From contig WLIM01000004.1 in assembly GCA_009702205.1 (NCBI GenBank), positions 1 through 26,946 on the forward strand: 26,946 nucleotides of DNA, read 5' to 3'. The notes below the pieces were generated by a model that saw only the letters and a program-made list of their open reading frames with translations, was not told the DNA's origin and did no database searches. Position numbers and translations under genes: made by a program. This document shows positions 22,995 through 26,946 of this stretch, one piece after another (within the stretch, counting starts at the first letter, position 1; every line of letters begins with the position of its first letter). The DNA is from Actinomycetota bacterium. GTDB taxonomy: Bacteria > Actinomycetota > Actinomycetes > Nanopelagicales > Nanopelagicaceae.

Positions 22995-23194
22995 ATCACC
23001 CACACAGTAAGTACCCACAACTTCCACGAGATAGTCCTTCTAATCCACCGCACAAGCCTCTTTTGCGGTAGTTCGCTCTTGATTTAAGGACTAGGATTAC
23101 GGCAGTTGCTAGGAGAAAACGAGCGAGGTTTACTTCTTAGCCGTTTTAGCCAGTAATTCCTCGCAAGAATTTTGCATTTGATAGGAGGCGCAAA
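22995..23194 (+). promoter_or_regulatory. dciA-gyrB intergenic region with structured gyrB leader
   Basis: The first part has a 6-bp hairpin (ACCGCA/TGCGGT, 23047-23069) without a T tract. TAGGAT at 23092-23097 is a possible -10 for gyrB. Downstream are two more hairpins. One at 23123-23164 has GCGAGG/CCTCGC plus an inner TTACT/AGTAA. One at 23168-23196 has AATTT(T)GC pairing with GCAAATT; its loop holds the AGGAGG Shine-Dalgarno (23183-23188), and its 3' arm takes in the first two bases of the TTG start codon. Confidence 0.6.
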
Positions 23195-25150
23195 TTGAGC
23201 AAGAGCACGTATGACGCCTCGAATATCACCGTCCTAGAAGGTCTGGATGCGGTTCGTAAACGCCCAGGTATGTATATCGGATCTACTGGTGAACGCGGTT
23301 TGCACCATTTGGTTTATGAAGTAGTTGATAACTCAGTTGATGAAGCTCTTGCTGGTTATTGCACCGAGATAAATATTTCCTTGATGCCGGACGGTTCATT
23401 GCAATGTGTAGATAACGGCCGCGGAATTCCAGTCGACATGCACCCAGTTGAAAAGAAGCCAGCTCTTGAAGTTGTTCTAACTGTTTTGCACGCAGGTGGA
23501 AAGTTTGGCGATGGTGGCTATTCAGTTTCTGGCGGATTGCACGGTGTTGGAATCTCTGTAGTAAACGCTCTTAGCACCGATCTTGCCGTCCAAGTAAAAC
23601 GCGATGGATTTAATTGGTTTCAAGAATATAAATTAGGTGTTCCACAGAAACCAGTTCGCAAAGGTGATGCAACAAATGAAACTGGAACAACCGTAACTTT
23701 CTGGCCATCTGCTGAAATTTTTGAAACCACAGATTTTTCTTTTGAAGTTCTTTCTACTCGCTTCCGTGAAATGGCATTCTTAAACAAAGGCCTAATCCTT
23801 ACCCTTACAGATTTGCGACCAGGCCACGTAGACGAGAAAGGTGAACCCCTTTACGTTCGCTATCACTACCAAGGCGGAATCATTGATTTTGTTAAGCATC
23901 TAAATCAGACAAAAGGCGAAACACATAAGTCAATTATTTCTTTTGTTGCCGAAGAGAGTAAGCACAAAATGAGCCTTGAAGTTGCGATGCAATGGAATGC
24001 CGGATTCAGCGAATCTGTTTACACCTTTGCAAACACAATTCACACCCACGAAGGTGGTGCGCATGAAGAAGGTTTTAGAACTGCACTTACATCTGTTGTA
24101 AATAAATTTGGTGAAGAGTGGGGATTTATTCGTAAGAAAGAAGATCGCTTAACTGGCGAAGATATTCGCGAAGGACTTACTGCAATCGTTTCAATCAAAC
24201 TTGCAGAACCACAATTTGAAGGACAGACAAAAACAAAACTTGGAAACACCGAAGCCAAATCATTTACACAAAAGAGTATGAATGATCATTTAACCAGTTG
24301 GTTTGAACAGAATCCTGGCGAAGGCAAAGACATTGTTAGAAAGAGTATTGATGCCGCGGCAGCAAGAGTTGCAGCACGTAAAGCACGCGATCTATCTAGA
24401 AACCGCAAGGGTTTATTGGAAGGCCGCGGGATGCCCGGAAAATTGGCCGATTGCCAGTGGACTGAACCTGAAAAGTGCGAGCTTTATATTGTCGAAGGTG
24501 ATTCAGCTGGCGGTTCCACAAAAGGCGGACGTGACTCCAGATATCAAGCAGTACTTCCGATCCGCGGAAAGATTTTGAATGTAGAGAAGGCCAGAATCGA
24601 TCGAGTCCTTCAAAACAACGAAGTGCAGTCACTAATCACCGCACTTGGCACTGGAATTCATGATGATTTTGATATTGCAAAACTTCGCTATCACAAAATT
24701 ATTTTGATGGCAGATGCCGATGTCGACGGCCAACACATTAGAACCCTTCTTCTTACTTTGCTATTTAGATTTATGCGACCACTTATCGAAAACGGCTTTG
24801 TTTACTTAGCTCAACCACCTCTTTACAAACTTAAGTGGGGCGGCAAAGAACCAGTTCAATATGCATTCTCCGATCGCGAACGTGATGGTTTCATTCAAAT
24901 TGGTTTAGATGCGGGAAAGCGACTTCCAAAAGAGGATGGTATTCAACGCTTCAAAGGTCTTGGTGAAATGCCAGCAAAAGAACTTTGGGATACAACAATG
25001 GATCCAGCGCACCGTGTTTTAATTCAAGTAACACTTGATGATGCGGCAGCAGCAGACGACTTGTTCTCAGTATTGATGGGCGAAGATGTAGAACTCCGTC
25101 GAAACTTTATTCAACGTAACGCTAAAGATGTTCGATTCTTGGATATCTAG
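23195..25150 (+). CDS. gyrB: DNA gyrase subunit B
   Basis: This 651-residue ATPase subunit of DNA gyrase introduces negative supercoils with GyrA. The GHKL ATPase site shows EVVDNSVDEALAGYC (about residues 41-55), DNGRGIPVDMH and the GGLHGVGISVVNALS lid. The TOPRIM domain has EGDSAGGS (about 434-441) and the DADVDG metal site (about 507-512). The C-terminal motif QRFKGLGEM binds GyrA. The start is TTG, chosen because a perfect AGGAGG lies six bases before it and the N-terminus MSKSTYDASNITVLEGLDAVRKRPGMYIGS fits the family. gyrA follows eight bases after the stop. Confidence 0.99.
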   Translation: MSKSTYDASNITVLEGLDAVRKRPGMYIGSTGERGLHHLVYEVVDNSVDEALAGYCTEINISLMPDGSLQCVDNGRGIPVDMHPVEKKPALEVVLTVLHAGGKFGDGGYSVSGGLHGVGISVVNALSTDLAVQVKRDGFNWFQEYKLGVPQKPVRKGDATNETGTTVTFWPSAEIFETTDFSFEVLSTRFREMAFLNKGLILTLTDLRPGHVDEKGEPLYVRYHYQGGIIDFVKHLNQTKGETHKSIISFVAEESKHKMSLEVAMQWNAGFSESVYTFANTIHTHEGGAHEEGFRTALTSVVNKFGEEWGFIRKKEDRLTGEDIREGLTAIVSIKLAEPQFEGQTKTKLGNTEAKSFTQKSMNDHLTSWFEQNPGEGKDIVRKSIDAAAARVAARKARDLSRNRKGLLEGRGMPGKLADCQWTEPEKCELYIVEGDSAGGSTKGGRDSRYQAVLPIRGKILNVEKARIDRVLQNNEVQSLITALGTGIHDDFDIAKLRYHKIILMADADVDGQHIRTLLLTLLFRFMRPLIENGFVYLAQPPLYKLKWGGKEPVQYAFSDRERDGFIQIGLDAGKRLPKEDGIQRFKGLGEMPAKELWDTTMDPAHRVLIQVTLDDAAAADDLFSVLMGEDVELRRNFIQRNAKDVRFLDI

Positions 25151-25158
25151 GTAAACAA

Positions 25159-26946
25159 ATGGCAGAGAATATGAATCCAGATAAGACCGCTGCACACGAT
25201 CGCATCGAGTCCGTTGATCTTCAAGTTGAGATGGCGCGTTCTTATTTAGATTATGCAATGTCTGTAATTGTTGGTCGCGCACTTCCAGATATTCGCGACG
25301 GTTTAAAACCAGTGCACCGCCGAGTTCTTTATGCAATGTATGACGCTGGCTATCGTCCAGATAAGGGTTATTACAAATCCTCACGCATCGTCGGTGATGT
25401 TATGGGTAATTACCATCCACACGGTGACACAGCTATTTATGATGCAGTTGTTCGTCTCGCACAATTTTGGTCACTTCGTTATCCACTAATTGATGGAAAC
25501 GGAAACTTTGGTTCACCTGGAAATGATCCAGCCGCAGCAATGCGTTATACCGAAGCCAGACTCGCACCACTCGCAATGGAGATGATGCGAGATATCGACG
25601 AAGACACAGTTAATTTCATTCCAAACTACGACGGCAGATCTCAGGAACCAACAGTTCTTCCAAGCCGCTTCCCTAACCTGCTTGTAAACGGCAGCGCTGG
25701 AATTGCCGTTGGTATGGCAACAAACATTCCACCACACAATCTCAATGAAGTTGTAGAAGGTGTTGTTTGGTCACTTGAAAATCCAGAAGCAGATCCTAAA
25801 GATTTACTTGAAAAACTTTTAACGATTGTCAAAGGACCAGATTTTCCAACTAAAGCTTTAATTGTTGGTCGCCAAGGAATCGAAGATGCTTATCGAACAG
25901 GCCGTGGTTCAATCATTATGCGCGCAGTTGTTGAAGTTGAAGAAATTAATAAGCGAACATGTCTTGTAGTTACTGAACTTCCATATCAAGTAAACCCAGA
26001 TAATTTAGCGCTAAAGATTGCTGAACTCGTAAAAGATGGTCGCATCAAAGGTATTGCAGATGTTCGCGACGAAGGCAACGAGCGTCTTGGCCAGCGCTTG
26101 GTAATTGTTCTCCGAAACGACGCAATTCCAAAAGTAATTTTAAATAACCTTTACAAACACACTCAACTTCAAGATTCATTCGGCGCAAATATGCTTGCCT
26201 TGGTTGATGGTGTCCCGCGCACACTTCGCATTGATGAATTCATCCGCTATTACATCGAACACCAAATTGAAGTAATCGTTCGACGGACTAAATATAGATT
26301 GCAAGAACGCGAAAAACGCGCACACATTTTGCGCGGCTATCTAAAAGCGCTAGATGCATTAGATGCTGTGATTGCCTTAATCCGAGCTTCTAGAACTCCT
26401 GAAGAAGCTCGAACCGGCTTGATGAAACTTCTTGATGTCGACGAGATCCAAGCAAATGCAATTTTAGATATGCAACTTCGTCGTATTGCCGCCCTTGAAC
26501 GCCAAAAAATTAACGACGAATACGAAGGTTTGATGGCTGAAATTGTTGAACTAAATAGCATTTTGGCATCCGAAGCCAAGCAACGCGAAATTATCAAGAC
26601 GGAATTACAAGAGCTAACAGCTAAATATGGCAATGAACGCCGCACCCAAATAATTGCTGGCGACTCAGACCTATCTGTTGAAGATCTGATTCCCGATCAA
26701 AGTGTTGTTGTAACTATTACGAAAACCGGTTATTCCAAGCGCACAAAGGCTGATTTATATCGCTCACAAAGACGTGGTGGCAAAGGCGTAAAGGGTGCTG
26801 CTCTTAAGCAAGATGATTTAGTTGAACATTTCTTTGTTGCATCTACTCACGACTGGCTACTTTTCTTTACAAATAAGGGAAGAATTTATCGCGCAAAAGT
26901 TCACGAACTCCCAGATGCTGGACGCGATGCCCGAGGACAACATGTA
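25159..26946 (+). CDS. gyrA: DNA gyrase subunit A, 3' end cut by window edge
   Basis: The frame stays open from the ATG at 25159 to the last base: 596 codons, with roughly the last quarter missing. The N-terminus reads MAENMNPDKTAAHDRIESVD. The breakage-reunion domain includes HPHGDTAIYDA in the quinolone-resistance region (T91 and D95 correspond to E. coli S83 and D87) and the catalytic tyrosine Y130 in AAAMRYTEAR. The GyrA box QRRGGKG, which marks true gyrase rather than topoisomerase IV, is encoded at 26767-26787 at the start of the C-terminal DNA-wrapping domain. No intein is seen. It is eight bases from gyrB and cotranscribed with it. Confidence 0.98.
   Translation, partial: MAENMNPDKTAAHDRIESVDLQVEMARSYLDYAMSVIVGRALPDIRDGLKPVHRRVLYAMYDAGYRPDKGYYKSSRIVGDVMGNYHPHGDTAIYDAVVRLAQFWSLRYPLIDGNGNFGSPGNDPAAAMRYTEARLAPLAMEMMRDIDEDTVNFIPNYDGRSQEPTVLPSRFPNLLVNGSAGIAVGMATNIPPHNLNEVVEGVVWSLENPEADPKDLLEKLLTIVKGPDFPTKALIVGRQGIEDAYRTGRGSIIMRAVVEVEEINKRTCLVVTELPYQVNPDNLALKIAELVKDGRIKGIADVRDEGNERLGQRLVIVLRNDAIPKVILNNLYKHTQLQDSFGANMLALVDGVPRTLRIDEFIRYYIEHQIEVIVRRTKYRLQEREKRAHILRGYLKALDALDAVIALIRASRTPEEARTGLMKLLDVDEIQANAILDMQLRRIAALERQKINDEYEGLMAEIVELNSILASEAKQREIIKTELQELTAKYGNERRTQIIAGDSDLSVEDLIPDQSVVVTITKTGYSKRTKADLYRSQRRGGKGVKGAALKQDDLVEHFFVASTHDWLLFFTNKGRIYRAKVHELPDAGRDARGQHV

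Noticed and set aside
23047..23069. Hairpin after dciA as an intrinsic terminator
   Set aside because: The stem is only 6 bp with an 11-base loop and no T tract follows.
25067..26645. Minus-strand open frames inside gyrB and gyrA
   Set aside because: They are shadows of highly conserved gyrase coding sequence on the other strand.
1..26946. A new defence system, prophage, insertion sequence or CRISPR array
   Set aside because: All sizeable coding capacity is accounted for by conserved oriC-region genes; no transposase, integrase, spaced repeats or compositional island was seen.

Overview
The window is a contiguous stretch of a low-GC actinobacterial chromosome around the replication origin. 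By eye the GC content is in the low to mid 40s percent. The gene order matches the conserved actinobacterial oriC neighbourhood known from Mycobacterium and Streptomyces: DUF5318-ponA-GT87-rpsF, pcnA / NUDIX-DUF6049-murJ-trxB-trxA-cwlM, then parB-parA-rsmG-jag-yidC-yidD-rnpA-rpmH facing dnaA-dnaN-recF-dciA-gyrB-gyrA. AT-leaning codon use, tight spacing, overlapping genes and loss of some usual members (no sigM between murJ and trxB, a short DUF6049 protein) suggest a streamlined genome. The freshwater acI group (Nanopelagicales) is a reasonable guess, but this is inference; no 16S rRNA gene is present.

Left part (1-5169). A minus-strand unit runs DUF5318, ponA (class A penicillin-binding protein), a GT87-type membrane glycosyltransferase and, after a structured leader, rpsF, which is cut by the window edge. 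An MFS transporter diverges from it and ends tail-to-tail inside the 3' end of pcnA.

Middle part (5135-13601). pcnA (CCA-adding enzyme) on the minus strand diverges from a plus-strand run: NUDIX hydrolase, DUF6049 envelope protein, murJ (lipid II flippase), trxB, trxA, a CwlM-like protein and a PLP aminotransferase. Several heads of transcription units lack a Shine-Dalgarno and have a TANNNT hexamer at the distance expected for leaderless mRNAs.

Origin part (13593-26946). Chromosome segregation (parB, parA), rsmG, jag, membrane insertion (yidC, yidD), rnpA and rpmH read leftward. Two parS-type palindromes lie inside the 5' codons of parA and rsmG. dnaA, dnaN, recF, dciA, gyrB and a partial gyrA read rightward. 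DnaA boxes cluster both upstream of dnaA and in the dnaA-dnaN gap. The latter also has helically phased boxes and an AT-rich stretch and is the likely oriC.

No mobile element, CRISPR array, tRNA, rRNA or obvious foreign island is visible. I see no clearly novel multi-gene system. The items worth a second look are regulatory and structural: a 9-nt tandem repeat in the jag leader, overlapping divergent leaderless promoters, a CwlM with degraded zinc ligands, and a gyrB leader that puts its Shine-Dalgarno in a hairpin loop.
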